A program made the translations under genes and the position numbers. Shown here one piece after another: positions 35,512 to 44,931 of a stretch of 64,000 nucleotides of DNA. Position 1 is the first letter of the stretch. Each line of letters begins with the position of its first letter. Below the pieces are notes generated by a model that saw only the letters and a list, made by a program, of their open reading frames with translations, was not told the DNA's origin and ran no database searches. The DNA is from Flavobacteriaceae bacterium F08102 (lineage in GTDB: Bacteria; Bacteroidota; Bacteroidia; Flavobacteriales; Flavobacteriaceae): positions 434,874-498,873 of the forward strand of contig JALKAY010000001.1 in NCBI GenBank assembly GCA_023015935.1. The letters are read 5' to 3'.

Positions 35512-36429
35512 ATGTTAGCCAAGTTTTTTAACAAATCCAGCCCAATCAACACACTACTTATAATTATTGTATTATTCGTAGTTTATATACTGGCTTCATG
35601 TACACTTCCAAATGCACATTTCAGTTTATCCTATGTGGGAAATCGCACCGTGAACCTCTCATTGGTCGCTATTTCCTTTTTCTTGACTAACTTTATTATT
35701 CGAAAAAATGAGTTGAGCAAAGAAAACACCTATGCGTTATTATTACTCGTTTGTTTTTATGGAATGTTTCCTCATTCAACCGAAAATAGCAATTATTTAA
35801 TTCTTCATATCCTACTGCTATTTTCGGCACGACGTCTGTACAGTCTTAAATCAATGCGTAGAACGAAAGAAAAATTATTTGATGCTGGGTTTTGGACAGG
35901 GCTTATTATGCTGTTAAATCCTTTTGGACTTATCTTTATCGTGTTCATTTATAGCGCAATAATTAATTATAAAAAATTCACCCTAAGAAATAGCATCATT
36001 CCTTTAGTTGGAATTATCACCCCAATCTTTATCTACGGAGTTTATCTTTTTGCTTTAGATCGATTTGATGAGTTACTTCCATCTTCACCCGCGGACTTTT
36101 CAATCTATAACTACGGTACTTTACCTTCTATTATCGCCCTAACCTTAGTCATCGGGTTTTTATTATGGACTATTATTCCAGCTACGATTAAAATAATGAC
36201 TGTTAAACTTGAATTCAAAAGTTCATGGTACCTCGTTTTAATGCATTTGCTCACAAGTCTTTTGTTTATACTTCCTCAGATAAACAAAAATGGTGCAGAA
36301 CTTATTTTTTTATTTTTCCCAACAGCCGTGATTTTTACCAACTACCTTCAACAAAATAGTGAAAATTGGTTTAAGGAAGTATTTTTATATTTATTTTTAA
36401 TTACATCTATCACAGTAAATTTCCTGTGA
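35512..36429 (+). CDS. DUF6427-type integral membrane protein
   Basis: Starting at ATG 35512 the protein has 305 residues and about eight to ten hydrophobic helices, starting MLAKFFNKSSPINTLLI. The frame is open further upstream, but the promoter-like box at 35477-35484 and homologue length support the later start. It resembles flavobacterial DUF6427 proteins, possibly a glycosyltransferase-C-like or EpsG-like fold, but no catalytic residue stands out. Function is unknown. Confidence 0.8.
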   Translation: MLAKFFNKSSPINTLLIIIVLFVVYILASCTLPNAHFSLSYVGNRTVNLSLVAISFFLTNFIIRKNELSKENTYALLLLVCFYGMFPHSTENSNYLILHILLLFSARRLYSLKSMRRTKEKLFDAGFWTGLIMLLNPFGLIFIVFIYSAIINYKKFTLRNSIIPLVGIITPIFIYGVYLFALDRFDELLPSSPADFSIYNYGTLPSIIALTLVIGFLLWTIIPATIKIMTVKLEFKSSWYLVLMHLLTSLLFILPQINKNGAELIFLFFPTAVIFTNYLQQNSENWFKEVFLYLFLITSITVNFL

Positions 36430-36500
36430 TTTGGGAAAAGATTTCCTAGCGCTTCTTTAAAAATCGTATCTTCACACCATAACTTTAATAAAATTCAATT

Positions 36501-36989
36501 ATGGGATTATTTTCATTTATTAAAAATGCTGGAGCTAAAGTGTTTGGAATTGGTAAAACTACAGAGGAAGAAGCTACTGAAAACGTTGCAAAAGCAACAG
36601 AATTAGCTGAACTAAAGGCTTCTAAATTAACACACGCTGTCCAAGCGCTAGGCTTTATGGTAACCGATTTAAACATAACGGTTGATGGAGATAAGGCTAC
36701 TGTTTATGGGATAGCAGAAAATCAATCTACTAGAGAAAAAACCGTCCTTGTTATAGGAAATACCGAAGGAATTGCTACTGTTGACGACCAAATGACTACG
36801 GCAATTCAAGAACCTGAAGCACAATTTCATACAGTAGTAAGTGGAGATTCTCTGAGTAAAATCGCCAAAAAATACTATGGTAATGCAATGAAGTATCCCG
36901 TTATTTTTGAAGCTAATAAACCCATGCTAACACACCCTGATAAAATTTATCCCGGTCAGGTACTAAGAATACCTGAGTTAGAAAAATAA
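36501..36989 (+). CDS. BON-LysM protein, Kbp/YgaU-like
   Basis: The 162-residue protein has no signal peptide. Residues about 25-90 form a BON domain (VTDLNITVDGDKATVYGIAENQ), residues 112-160 a LysM domain (HTVVSGDSLSKIAKKYYGNAMKYPVIFEANKP). This order is that of E. coli Kbp (YgaU), a cytoplasmic potassium-binding protein. A role in K+ sensing is inferred from the family. Monocistronic, with a strong terminator after it. Confidence 0.9.
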   Translation: MGLFSFIKNAGAKVFGIGKTTEEEATENVAKATELAELKASKLTHAVQALGFMVTDLNITVDGDKATVYGIAENQSTREKTVLVIGNTEGIATVDDQMTTAIQEPEAQFHTVVSGDSLSKIAKKYYGNAMKYPVIFEANKPMLTHPDKIYPGQVLRIPELEK

Positions 36990-37016
36990 ATAATACCTAT
37001 TTAAACGACTAAAAAA

Positions 37017-37047
37017 AACCGCTTAAAACGATGTTTAAGCGGTTTTT
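37017..37047. terminator. Bidirectional terminator
   Basis: An 11-bp stem AACCGCTTAAA / TTTAAGCGGTT (37017-37027 with 37034-37044) is flanked by A on the left and T on the right. It can end both the rightward Kbp-like gene and the leftward operon whose last stop is at 37089. Confidence 0.85.
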
Positions 37048-37088
37048 TATTGATTCTCAGCACCCCATCAACAATAATAACGCAATTT

Positions 37089-38135
37089 TTAAAGGTCAAA
37101 TCTCAGTCCTAATGAAACATTATGCTGTTCAATTTCAGCATCCTTAAACAAGGGATTTAAGTCATATTTAGCATAAAGTAAAGTGCTACCAATACCCATA
37201 TATGCACTCAATCCATACACAAAACTCCCTGTATTATAGTCTCGTTTTAATTTATCCTTCACGGCATCACCATCTATTTTATATTTTAATTTTTGTCGAG
37301 ACCCGAGGTTTACCCCCGCATACCCTCCTAAACCAACTCTAAATTTCCGCTGTAAAGAATATCGAATTCTATCTCCTGTTTGCGTTTTATTTGAAGGTCC
37401 AAATTCAATGTGAATTGGAATAACTAAATTATCCATACGAAGTTTAGCCTTTTTTAAATTATACTCAAACTCCGCCAATTCAGTTTGCCCATCATTATCC
37501 ACAAAATAGTTGTTGTCCTTTGCTTTTAATCCATTAAACTGAAAAGAAAACCCGTAATGAAACCGCAGAACATTACTGTTTTTAAAAACCCTCGTTCTCC
37601 ATGCCCAACCAATTTCAAAAAACTTACTTCCCCCCACTTTATACGGAGTGTCATTTAAACTCTCTCCGTCAATTACTGCATTATTCAATCCAAAAGCTAA
37701 AATTAATTCGTCATAAGTACGCACGTCATTTTTCGAAGTATTCCTGTCTTCACTATTTAATTTACCCACCCCTCTTATTGAAAAATTTGAAGTTGAAGAC
37801 GGTCGTAATCCATAGTCAAAATGAAGTTCTTTATTTCGATTGAGTAAGGCAATCTGATGGTCAATGATCGCATGCCTGTTTTGAATATTCAATGCATGTC
37901 GTTTAGCAGCTTCTGTTTTTTTATCTTGAGCTTCTTGTACTGTAATCTCCTTGTTTTCTAATTGTTTATTAATAGTTAATACTTCTTTTTTAAGAAGTGC
38001 TTTCTCATCTTCACTTATGCGCTCCTTTTCACTTTTAAGCTGCTCAAGGATGGATGATACATCGTGTTGTGCATATACGCGATGACAAACACTCATAACT
38101 ACGAGTACAGTAATATAGATAATAAAATTTTTCAT
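37089..38135 (-). CDS. Outer-membrane protein with N-terminal coiled coil
   Basis: The 348-residue protein starts with a signal peptide (cleavage after VYA-Q), then a charged helical region (about 28-105), then beta-rich sequence with paired aromatic residues ending SLGLRFDL, typical of an outer-membrane barrel. The coiled part resembles proteins that reach across the periplasm. It is the last gene of the sigma-factor operon. I know no named family. Confidence 0.7.
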   Translation of the reverse strand: MKNFIIYITVLVVMSVCHRVYAQHDVSSILEQLKSEKERISEDEKALLKKEVLTINKQLENKEITVQEAQDKKTEAAKRHALNIQNRHAIIDHQIALLNRNKELHFDYGLRPSSTSNFSIRGVGKLNSEDRNTSKNDVRTYDELILAFGLNNAVIDGESLNDTPYKVGGSKFFEIGWAWRTRVFKNSNVLRFHYGFSFQFNGLKAKDNNYFVDNDGQTELAEFEYNLKKAKLRMDNLVIPIHIEFGPSNKTQTGDRIRYSLQRKFRVGLGGYAGVNLGSRQKLKYKIDGDAVKDKLKRDYNTGSFVYGLSAYMGIGSTLLYAKYDLNPLFKDAEIEQHNVSLGLRFDL

Positions 38136-38204
38136 TTTGGTATAATTTTTCCTGCTTTTAAACCAAATCGGTTGAGTAAAAGACTTTATTTTACGATTAA
38201 CAAT

Positions 38205-38957
38205 TTATTTATTCCTCTCGGCAACAGCCGTTCTCACTTCTCTAAAGCCCTTCTTAAGCGCTTCAAAAAGTTTGTTTTTAATCGTTCCATTAATTTCATA
38301 TTCTACTTCGTCAAGTAGGGCCATGGCGTCAATAGGTTGTTGTAAACGATTGTACTGTTGAGCGAGTATTTCATTCTGGGCTTTACGCAATAAGGAATCC
38401 ACTTCTAAATCTGTAAGGTTGGAATTGTTCTTTTCAAGTTCTTGAACCTTTGCCAACACATCAATAATTTTTTGATTAATTAACGCTTGTGAACTACTTC
38501 CTAGACTGTCTTGCGATTTGTGAATTGCTATCATCTTATGTGAACTAGACTTCGCATTACGTATTGATTTTTCTAATTTCGTTTCATCCTTTACCGATGG
38601 TGTGGTCAACGTATTTTTCTTCTTTTTTAAAGCAATTACACGAGGTGTTTTAGGTACGACTTCTGTTTTCCCAAAAGCCTTTTCTTGAGTATCATTCTTG
38701 TTTTGAGGCGTATTAACTAACTCAATCGAAGGACTTGTTATTTCGTTTATCCCATTAAATTTAAACCCTAAATTGATTATTAACAATACAACAGCTGCCA
38801 CAGCCACCCAATATAGAACTGTCTTTCGATTCAATTTTTTTAATCCTTTTTTTTGTCGAAGTTGCGAGTTAATCTCTTCCCATGAAGATTTTCTTGGTTC
38901 AATTTCTCTTCGATTTAACTGATTTCTTATGTATTCTTCAAATTTAGTTGGTTCCAT
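38205..38957 (-). CDS. Single-pass membrane protein, candidate anti-sigma factor
   Basis: The 250-residue protein has a short cytoplasmic N terminus (PTKFEEYIRNQLNRREIEPRK), one membrane helix (about 47-65), and a long Lys/Ser-rich periplasmic part with a coiled segment (about 160-215). It overlaps the sigma gene by 14 bases. Position and topology fit an anti-sigma factor, and the N-terminal EEYIRNQLNRREIEP..SW resembles the sigma-binding helix of Bacteroidetes anti-sigma proteins, but the usual zinc-finger motif is absent. Confidence 0.7.
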   Translation of the reverse strand: MEPTKFEEYIRNQLNRREIEPRKSSWEEINSQLRQKKGLKKLNRKTVLYWVAVAAVVLLIINLGFKFNGINEITSPSIELVNTPQNKNDTQEKAFGKTEVVPKTPRVIALKKKKNTLTTPSVKDETKLEKSIRNAKSSSHKMIAIHKSQDSLGSSSQALINQKIIDVLAKVQELEKNNSNLTDLEVDSLLRKAQNEILAQQYNRLQQPIDAMALLDEVEYEINGTIKNKLFEALKKGFREVRTAVAERNK

Positions 38958-39504
38958 AACCGATAATGTTTTGTGCCCTTAATTTTTCTTGTACTATCTT
39001 TCTTGCTCTAAACAATTGGGTTTTTGAAGTACTTTCTGAAATTTGTAACATTTTGGCAATTTCTTGATGTTTATATCCTTCTACGATATATAACAAAAAC
39101 ACCGTTCTATACCCATCAGGCAATCCATCTATGAGTAATTGAATCTCTTCCAACTCCAACCCCGTTTCATTGCTACGAATGCTTGTGTTCTTATCAATTT
39201 GCTCATCATCATATTCAACAAATTTTCGTTTTCTCAAAAAAGAAATGCATTCGCGAACCATTATTTTACGTATCCATCCTTCAAAGCTTCCCCGGTATTC
39301 AAACCTGTCTAAATGACTAAAAACTTTTACAAACCCCGTAATCATAGTATCTTCTGCATAATGCATATCTTTAATATACTGCCTACATACACCGAGCATT
39401 TTTGGCGCAAACTTGTTGTACAGTAATTTTTGCGCCAATGGATCTCCCTTCATCGCTTTTTTAATGAGGTGGTTTTCATCAATATGATTGGACAATATTT
39501 TCAA
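38944..39504 (-). CDS. ECF sigma factor
   Basis: The 186-residue sigma-70 family protein has region 2 (HLIKKAMKGDPLAQKLLYNK, then YAEDTMITGFVKVF and FRYRG-like FEYRGSFEGWIRKIMVRE) and region 4 (LPDGYRTVFLLYIVEGYKHQEIAKML, a helix-turn-helix). The start is TTG at 39504: no ATG lies before region 2. Downstream are an overlapping membrane protein and an outer-membrane protein. A near palindrome at 39531-39554 sits just before the start. Confidence 0.92.
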   Translation of the reverse strand: MKILSNHIDENHLIKKAMKGDPLAQKLLYNKFAPKMLGVCRQYIKDMHYAEDTMITGFVKVFSHLDRFEYRGSFEGWIRKIMVRECISFLRKRKFVEYDDEQIDKNTSIRSNETGLELEEIQLLIDGLPDGYRTVFLLYIVEGYKHQEIAKMLQISESTSKTQLFRARKIVQEKLRAQNIIGYGTN

Positions 39505-39530
39505 TAGTTTAGGGTCTCTATTAGAAAGAC

Positions 39531-39554
39531 GACAGATTGTTCACAATAGTTGTC
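39531..39554. promoter_or_regulatory. Near-palindrome upstream of the sigma gene
   Basis: GACA-G-ATTGT-TC-ACAAT-AGT-TGTC: inner arms ATTGT / ACAAT around TC, outer arms GACA / TGTC offset by two bases. It lies 27-50 bases before the sigma start and may be an operator. Confidence 0.35.
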
Positions 39555-39720
39555 TACATCTAAATAAACAGACATAACACATTGATTCTCAGGGTTAAAA
39601 ATTTTATATATTCGAAAAACTTCTAAGGTTATTTTTTCTAAACACCGATACTAGTATATGCAGTTCAATGCGTTATTTACGTAATTCAAACATGAGCTAG
39701 TGTATATTACTTTGTACTAA

Positions 39721-39758
39721 CAAAAAAATACTGATACGATATAAATTAACTCAGTATT
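39721..39758 (-). terminator. Terminator of the aromatic-amino-acid operon
   Basis: On the minus strand AATACTGA (39758-39751) pairs with TCAGTATT (39734-39727), loop of 16 bases, followed by five T. It lies 13 bases after the glycosyltransferase stop. The long loop makes it a moderate call. Confidence 0.6.
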
Positions 39759-39771
39759 AATCCGTCAAACT

Positions 39772-40815
39772 TCATTGCGCTAACACCTTAAAAATTCGCT
39801 CAATCACGTCATTAGGATGAATCGTTCGCATTGCATTTTCATATCCCTTAATTAATTTATTTCCGTAAATGGACGTAGGAAGTTGCGGGTATTGGGTTAA
39901 GTCGGGAATAAATTGATTCTCTTTATTTTGATTAAACGGAGCAAAACCAGCATAGGGATGCGTTCCTCCCCATAACGTGATTACTGGTACACCAAAATTT
40001 GCCGCTAAATGACCGTTTGCAGAATCCATACTCAACATCACATCTAAATTAGAAATAAGTACTAATTCTTCTTTAAAACTAAGAGCACCAACCACCGAGA
40101 TAACCTCGCCATCTATAGAATCTGCTAATTTTAACAATTGTTTTTTTTCCTTTTCCCCGCCTCCAAATAATAACACTTTAACTCCAGAATTAGCTGCCAA
40201 TCCTGTGACGAGTTCACGCATCAAATCTTCAGGATACATTTTAGCCAAATGTTGTGCATACGGAGCAACTCCTACCCAACGCGAAGGGTCATGACCTACC
40301 AAGGTCTGAATTTTCTCATTGAGATCTAATTTAGCCCGTTGGACTGGCTGATCAATAGAGACGGGAAATCCTAATTTTTTAAAGACCTCAGCATATCTCT
40401 GATGACAAGATTTTAGTGGTTTTAACACCTTATTTTTAGGCTTAATCAATGCTTTTTTTGCCGCCCTACCTTTATCTATCACCGCACATTTTATATGCGA
40501 CAATGCAAGGAATTTTCGTAAAATTTGTGAACGGAGTACATTGTGTAAATCAGCAATTGCATCTACCTCTAACCTCTTAATTTCTTGAGCCAATTGATAC
40601 AAGCCTTTAATGCCTTTATGCTTACCATCTACATCTGCTACGTAAAATTGTACGTTTGGAAGGTCGTCAAAAAGCGGACTTAAAAAAGCCCGCGACAATA
40701 CCGTTATCTTAAGCGTTGGATACTGTTGAACTAAGGCTTTCAAAACAGGTACCGTCATGGCTACATCACCCATTGCTGAAAGCCTTATCACTAAAATATG
40801 CTGTGGTATTTTCAC
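39772..40815 (-). CDS. Glycosyltransferase family 9 (heptosyltransferase-like)
   Basis: The 347-residue protein is a GT-B enzyme of the WaaF/WaaC type: ILVIRLSAMGDVAMTVPVL at the N terminus, VGVAPYAQHLAKMYPED in the middle, and DSANGHLAANFGVPVITLWGGTHPYAGFAPF at the nucleotide-sugar site. It probably adds a sugar to lipopolysaccharide core. The start is GTG at 40815; an in-frame stop lies shortly upstream. It follows the DAHP synthase gene by 91 bases and ends the leftward transcript, though it is not an amino-acid gene. Confidence 0.88.
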   Translation of the reverse strand: MKIPQHILVIRLSAMGDVAMTVPVLKALVQQYPTLKITVLSRAFLSPLFDDLPNVQFYVADVDGKHKGIKGLYQLAQEIKRLEVDAIADLHNVLRSQILRKFLALSHIKCAVIDKGRAAKKALIKPKNKVLKPLKSCHQRYAEVFKKLGFPVSIDQPVQRAKLDLNEKIQTLVGHDPSRWVGVAPYAQHLAKMYPEDLMRELVTGLAANSGVKVLLFGGGEKEKKQLLKLADSIDGEVISVVGALSFKEELVLISNLDVMLSMDSANGHLAANFGVPVITLWGGTHPYAGFAPFNQNKENQFIPDLTQYPQLPTSIYGNKLIKGYENAMRTIHPNDVIERIFKVLAQ

Positions 40816-40906
40816 AAATTTTTTAGTAAAATTACAACAAATTCTCTAGTTACTCTTAGCACCAAATATTGATCCACCTTGAGAACGCATAATACAACAC
40901 CCTTTG

Positions 40907-41986
40907 TTAGCTGTTTACAATTCTCTTTTGATGCTCTATTGATTCCTGATGAATGGCCTTAAATATTTTTTCAATGAACTCAGCACTTAATCCACTTGAA
41001 ACACCTTCTTCAACCATTTTCCCTATCACTTCTTGCCATCGAGCTCTTTGTAAAATGGCAACGTTACTCTCTTTTTTTACTAAACCAATTTTTTCTGCAA
41101 CGCTCATTCGATCAGACAGTAAATCGATTAACTGTTGATCTAAAATATTGATTTTAGCACGTAAATTTGACAACTTCTCTACAGAATCTTTCTCTTCAAC
41201 CCGTCCTTTTCTAACCCGTAATGCTTTTGTTATTTCTGTGAGCCTAGTGGGGGTAATTTGCTGTTTTGCATCGCTCCATGCATTATCAGGATCAAAATGC
41301 GTTTCAATCATCAACCCGTCAAATTTTAAATCCAATGCCGTTTGGGAAACTTCAAAGATTCCTTCACGCTCTCCACAGATATGAGAAGGGTCACAAATAA
41401 TTGGTAAAGTAGGGTATTTATTTTTTAAATCGATAGGAATTTGCCATTGAGGATTATTGCGATATTTTGTCTTTTTAAACGATGAAAAACCGCGATGAAT
41501 GGCCCCCAAATTTTTAATATTTGCCGTATATAACCGTTCAATTGCTCCAATCCACAATGCTAAATCAGGGTTTATAGGGTTTTTAACCAAGACTATTTTA
41601 TCTGTACCATGTAGGGCGTCAGCAATTTCTTGTATGGCAAATGGGTTAACCGTAGTTCTTGCTCCAATCCAAATTATATCAATATCAAATTCTAAGGCCA
41701 ATTTTGCATGTTGTGCGTTGGCCACTTCAACCGTTGTTAACAATCCTGTTTCCTCTTTTACTTTAGCAATCCAAGGCAGCGCTCTTGCACCATTTCCTTC
41801 AAAATTTCCTGGTCGTGTTCTCGGTTTCCAAATTCCAGCTCTAAAAACAGTAGCATCTGTTTTCTTTAATTCGTGAGCAATTTTTAATACTTGTTCTTCT
41901 GTTTCGGCACTACATGGGCCTGCAATTACCAATGGATGGGCTAAATCCATTTCTTTAAGCCATAGTGAAAAATCTATTTTGTCCAT
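40907..41986 (-). CDS. DAHP synthase-chorismate mutase fusion
   Basis: Residues 1-260 form a DAHP synthase of the KdsA-like (AroA-beta) type: VIAGPCSAETEEQ, the FRAGIWKPRTRPGNFEG metal/PEP region, LVKNP, CDPSHICG, and METHFDP. Residues 275-359 form an AroQ chorismate mutase (LRAKINILDQQLIDLLSDRM, then KIFKAIHQESIEHQ). The fusion thus does the first shikimate step and the first step toward Phe/Tyr. It is in the operon with pheA, an aminotransferase and tyrA, downstream of a Phe-rich leader. Fused domains permit feedback by prephenate, as known in related enzymes. Confidence 0.93.
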   Translation of the reverse strand: MDKIDFSLWLKEMDLAHPLVIAGPCSAETEEQVLKIAHELKKTDATVFRAGIWKPRTRPGNFEGNGARALPWIAKVKEETGLLTTVEVANAQHAKLALEFDIDIIWIGARTTVNPFAIQEIADALHGTDKIVLVKNPINPDLALWIGAIERLYTANIKNLGAIHRGFSSFKKTKYRNNPQWQIPIDLKNKYPTLPIICDPSHICGEREGIFEVSQTALDLKFDGLMIETHFDPDNAWSDAKQQITPTRLTEITKALRVRKGRVEEKDSVEKLSNLRAKINILDQQLIDLLSDRMSVAEKIGLVKKESNVAILQRARWQEVIGKMVEEGVSSGLSAEFIEKIFKAIHQESIEHQKRIVNS

Positions 41987-42060
41987 AATTAGTGTTTTTA
42001 ATATGTTCGTATGTTTTTTAACCGTTTATTTATTTACTACTCTGTTTTACAGGGTTTTAA

Positions 42061-42912
42061 TTATTTAGAAATACCATTTAGTATGTTTTTAATCCGATTG
42101 GTCTCTTCCATAATCCGAAAAACTTCTTTTTTCTCATGGTTTTCAATATGTTTTTTAAAAGTTTCTAGATTGCGAATGTATTCTTCAAGCGATTTTAATA
42201 CATTCGTTTTATTTTGCATAAAAATAGGTGCCCACATAGCTGGAGAGCTTTTTGCCAATCGAACAGTTGACTCAAATCCACTCCCCGCCATTGCAAAAAT
42301 GGTTGCCTCATTGGGTTCTATTTCTAACACGGTTTTTCCCAACATAAAAGAACTTATATGTGAAAGATGGGAAACATAAGCAATGTGTTTATCGTGCTCT
42401 AGAGGGCACATCATTTCTGTTTTCATTTCTAATTCTTCAAATAAAGCACATGCTTTTTCCAATAGTTTGGGATGTGTTTTTTCAGGCTCACAAATCATAT
42501 TTCTTTTCTTCTTAAACAACCCGATGAAAGCAGCTTCTGGCCCAGAATATTCAGTTCCTGCAATCGGATGTGCCGCTACGAAATTCCCACGTTTAGGATG
42601 ATCCTTAATTCGATCGCATACGCGCTCTTTAACAGAACCTACATCAAATACGAGGGTCTCCGTTCCAATTAAATCTAGAACAGCAACTGCTACATCTGGA
42701 ATCGCATCTACAGGAACAGCAATAATTACAATAGCTGCATCAGACACGGTAGTGAGTTCTCCAATTTTATCAACAATACCTAAGTTAATGGCTTGTTGTG
42801 CGTGATCACTATTTAAATCAATCCCAATAATTTTACGAGAATGATTTTGCTTTAAGGACAATGCCATCGACCCACCAATCAGTCCCAATCCAATGACTAC
42901 TACTTTTTCCAT
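42061..42912 (-). CDS. tyrA: Prephenate dehydrogenase
   Basis: The 283-residue enzyme makes 4-hydroxyphenylpyruvate, the tyrosine precursor. It begins with the NAD motif VVIGLGLIGGSMAL (residues 5-18) and contains VGSVKERVC, AAHPIAGTEYSGPEAA, and HDKHIAYVSHLSH with the catalytic histidine. There is no fused ACT or mutase domain; the mutase is on the neighbouring gene. It lies one base after the aminotransferase gene. Confidence 0.93.
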   Translation of the reverse strand: MEKVVVIGLGLIGGSMALSLKQNHSRKIIGIDLNSDHAQQAINLGIVDKIGELTTVSDAAIVIIAVPVDAIPDVAVAVLDLIGTETLVFDVGSVKERVCDRIKDHPKRGNFVAAHPIAGTEYSGPEAAFIGLFKKKRNMICEPEKTHPKLLEKACALFEELEMKTEMMCPLEHDKHIAYVSHLSHISSFMLGKTVLEIEPNEATIFAMAGSGFESTVRLAKSSPAMWAPIFMQNKTNVLKSLEEYIRNLETFKKHIENHEKKEVFRIMEETNRIKNILNGISK

Positions 42913-42913
42913 T

Positions 42914-44053
42914 TTAATTTAATCGATTTAGCACTTCTAACAACACTGATTCTTCTACACAAAGAGAAATCCGAATATACCCTTCCCCTAAACTTCCGAA
43001 AACAGTTCCTGGCGTTAAAAACACATTGTATGTATATAATAGCTCGTCTGCTATTTCTTCCGCTTTTTGTCCTTCAGGTAATTTAGCCCACACAAATAAT
43101 CCCACCGCATTCTTATCATAGGTAGCCCCAAGCCGATCCATAATTTTCCATACTACAGATCTACGCTGGGAATAAATATGATTAAGGTTTTCAAACCACC
43201 TTGTTGAACTTTTCAATGCTGCAATAGCACCTTGTTGAATCCCATAAAACATCCCAGAATCCATATTGCTCTTAATTTGAAGAACAGATTGAATTAACGC
43301 TAGGGCTCCAACCACCATTCCAACGCGCCAACCAGCCATATTAAAAGTCTTACTCAAGGAATTTAGCTCTAAACACACTTCCTTTGCGCCCTCAATTTGA
43401 AAAATACTCATCGGCTCATCAGTCAATATCATGCTATATGGATTGTCATTCACTAAAAGAATGCCTTGTGTTTTTGCAAATGCTATTAGTTTTTCTAATT
43501 GAGCCCGGGTAGCCTTTTGTCCTGAAGGCATATGCGGATAATTTACCCACATCAATTTAACCTTAGATAAATCAATGCGTTCTAGGGATTCTAAATCAGG
43601 GAACCAATTATTTTCTTCTTTTAAAGCATATCGTATGGGATCTGCTTCAACCATATTACTTACCGCTAGATAGGTCGGATACCCTGGATTAGGCACTAAA
43701 ACCTGATCTCCTGGGTTCAAAAAGGCCATTGAAATATGCATTATCCCCTCTTTTGATCCCATTAATGGCAATATTTCATTATTTGGATCAAGTGTTACGT
43801 TATAATGCTGTTTATAAAAAGTCGCAATGGCTCCTCTTAATTCAGGAAGCCCCTGATAGCTTTGGTACCCGTGAATATCCCCCTGTTGCAAACTCTTTTG
43901 CAGCGCTTCTACCACTGTCACAGGAGGTTCTAAATCAGGACTTCCAATACCGATATTAATAATGGGTTTCCCTTCGGCTATCAATTGCCGAACTTCTCTT
44001 AACTTTTTAGAAAAATAATATTCTTCTACTTTCTTTAATCTATTAGCGATCAT
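42914..44053 (-). CDS. Class I/II PLP aminotransferase
   Basis: The 379-residue enzyme has the fold-type I motifs GSPDLEPP, NPGYPTYL, NYPHMPSGQKAT, and the PLP lysine in LNSLSKTFNMAGWRVG. It is between pheA and tyrA, with an 11-base overlap with pheA. It is likely to convert phenylpyruvate and hydroxyphenylpyruvate to Phe and Tyr, or to act on an aspartate/kynurenine-like substrate; LL-DAP or AlaC-type aminotransferases look similar. Confidence 0.88.
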   Translation of the reverse strand: MIANRLKKVEEYYFSKKLREVRQLIAEGKPIINIGIGSPDLEPPVTVVEALQKSLQQGDIHGYQSYQGLPELRGAIATFYKQHYNVTLDPNNEILPLMGSKEGIMHISMAFLNPGDQVLVPNPGYPTYLAVSNMVEADPIRYALKEENNWFPDLESLERIDLSKVKLMWVNYPHMPSGQKATRAQLEKLIAFAKTQGILLVNDNPYSMILTDEPMSIFQIEGAKEVCLELNSLSKTFNMAGWRVGMVVGALALIQSVLQIKSNMDSGMFYGIQQGAIAALKSSTRWFENLNHIYSQRRSVVWKIMDRLGATYDKNAVGLFVWAKLPEGQKAEEIADELLYTYNVFLTPGTVFGSLGEGYIRISLCVEESVLLEVLNRLN

Positions 44054-44873
44054 ACGTGCGTTGGCTTTGTGTATATTCTCCCAAAATTTTCACTTGATTT
44101 CCCATGGCTTGAATTTCTGATATGGCTTCGTGATAAGGAACGATATTTTCAAAAATCACATCCACAAAAAAGGCATAATTCCACGGTTCATCGATAATTG
44201 GAAGAGATTGAATTTTAGATAAATTGAGTTGTTTTCTCGCAAATACAAGGAGTGCTTCTGTTAAACTTCCAGTTTTGTGTTTCGTAATAATTTTTAGCGA
44301 TGCTTTGTTCTTTTTTACAACAGAAATTGTATTCTGTTCCGTTTGAACTACAAAAAATCGCGTATAGTTTTCTTCTCTTGTTTGTATATTCGAAGCTAAA
44401 ACATCTAATCCGTATATTTCAGCAGCATGTTTGCTGGCAATAGCAGCAACTCCTGTTAAATCTTCCGCTTTAATTTGGGCAGCTACCGCAGCTGTATCCA
44501 TCGCTTCAACCAATTTTATATGCGGTACAGTTCGAAAAAATTTTCCACATTGCAACAAGGCCATTGGATGAGACCAAACCTCTCGAATATCGGATAGTTG
44601 CTGCCCGGGCAAAGCCATTAAGTGATGATGTATTGGTAAATGCACCTCCCCTGTAATTGTTAAATTAAATTCATCGATAAGTGCGTAATTTGGCAAAATA
44701 GATCCCACTAAAGAGTTTTCTATGGCCATGACTCCTGCGTCAACCTTTCCTTGAATTAATAATTCTGGAATTTCAACAAACGATAAACAGGGAACCAGCT
44801 CAGACTTTCCAAAAAATTGATCTGCAACCTGATGATGAAATGATCCTAAGACACCTTGAATAGCTATTTTCAT
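44043..44873 (-). CDS. pheA: Prephenate dehydratase
   Basis: With ATG at 44873 the protein has 276 residues. It begins MKIAIQGVLGSFHHQVA (the variant of GxxGsfse), holds IENSLVGSILPNYALI and the catalytic NYTRFFVV, then an ACT domain from about 190 (TGSLTEALLVFARKQLNL). The usual ESRP Phe-binding motif of the ACT domain reads QSLP here. The open frame runs upstream to 44948, but that region is the terminator of the attenuator, so the earlier start is wrong. It is the first enzyme gene after the leader peptide. Confidence 0.93.
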   Translation of the reverse strand: MKIAIQGVLGSFHHQVADQFFGKSELVPCLSFVEIPELLIQGKVDAGVMAIENSLVGSILPNYALIDEFNLTITGEVHLPIHHHLMALPGQQLSDIREVWSHPMALLQCGKFFRTVPHIKLVEAMDTAAVAAQIKAEDLTGVAAIASKHAAEIYGLDVLASNIQTREENYTRFFVVQTEQNTISVVKKNKASLKIITKHKTGSLTEALLVFARKQLNLSKIQSLPIIDEPWNYAFFVDVIFENIVPYHEAISEIQAMGNQVKILGEYTQSQRTYDR

Positions 44874-44878
44874 ACAAT

Positions 44879-44907
44879 AAAAAAAGCCTCGAAAAATTCG
44901 AGGCTTT
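44879..44907 (-). terminator. Attenuator terminator before pheA
   Basis: On the minus strand an 11-bp perfect stem, AAAGCCTCGAA / TTCGAGGCTTT (44907-44897 with 44893-44883), loop TTT, is followed by a T run (44885-44879). It ends six bases before the pheA ATG and has no gene end behind it except a leader peptide, so it must act as a conditional terminator. Confidence 0.88.
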
Positions 44908-44931
44908 ATAGTTTTAAGTTTTGAATATATG

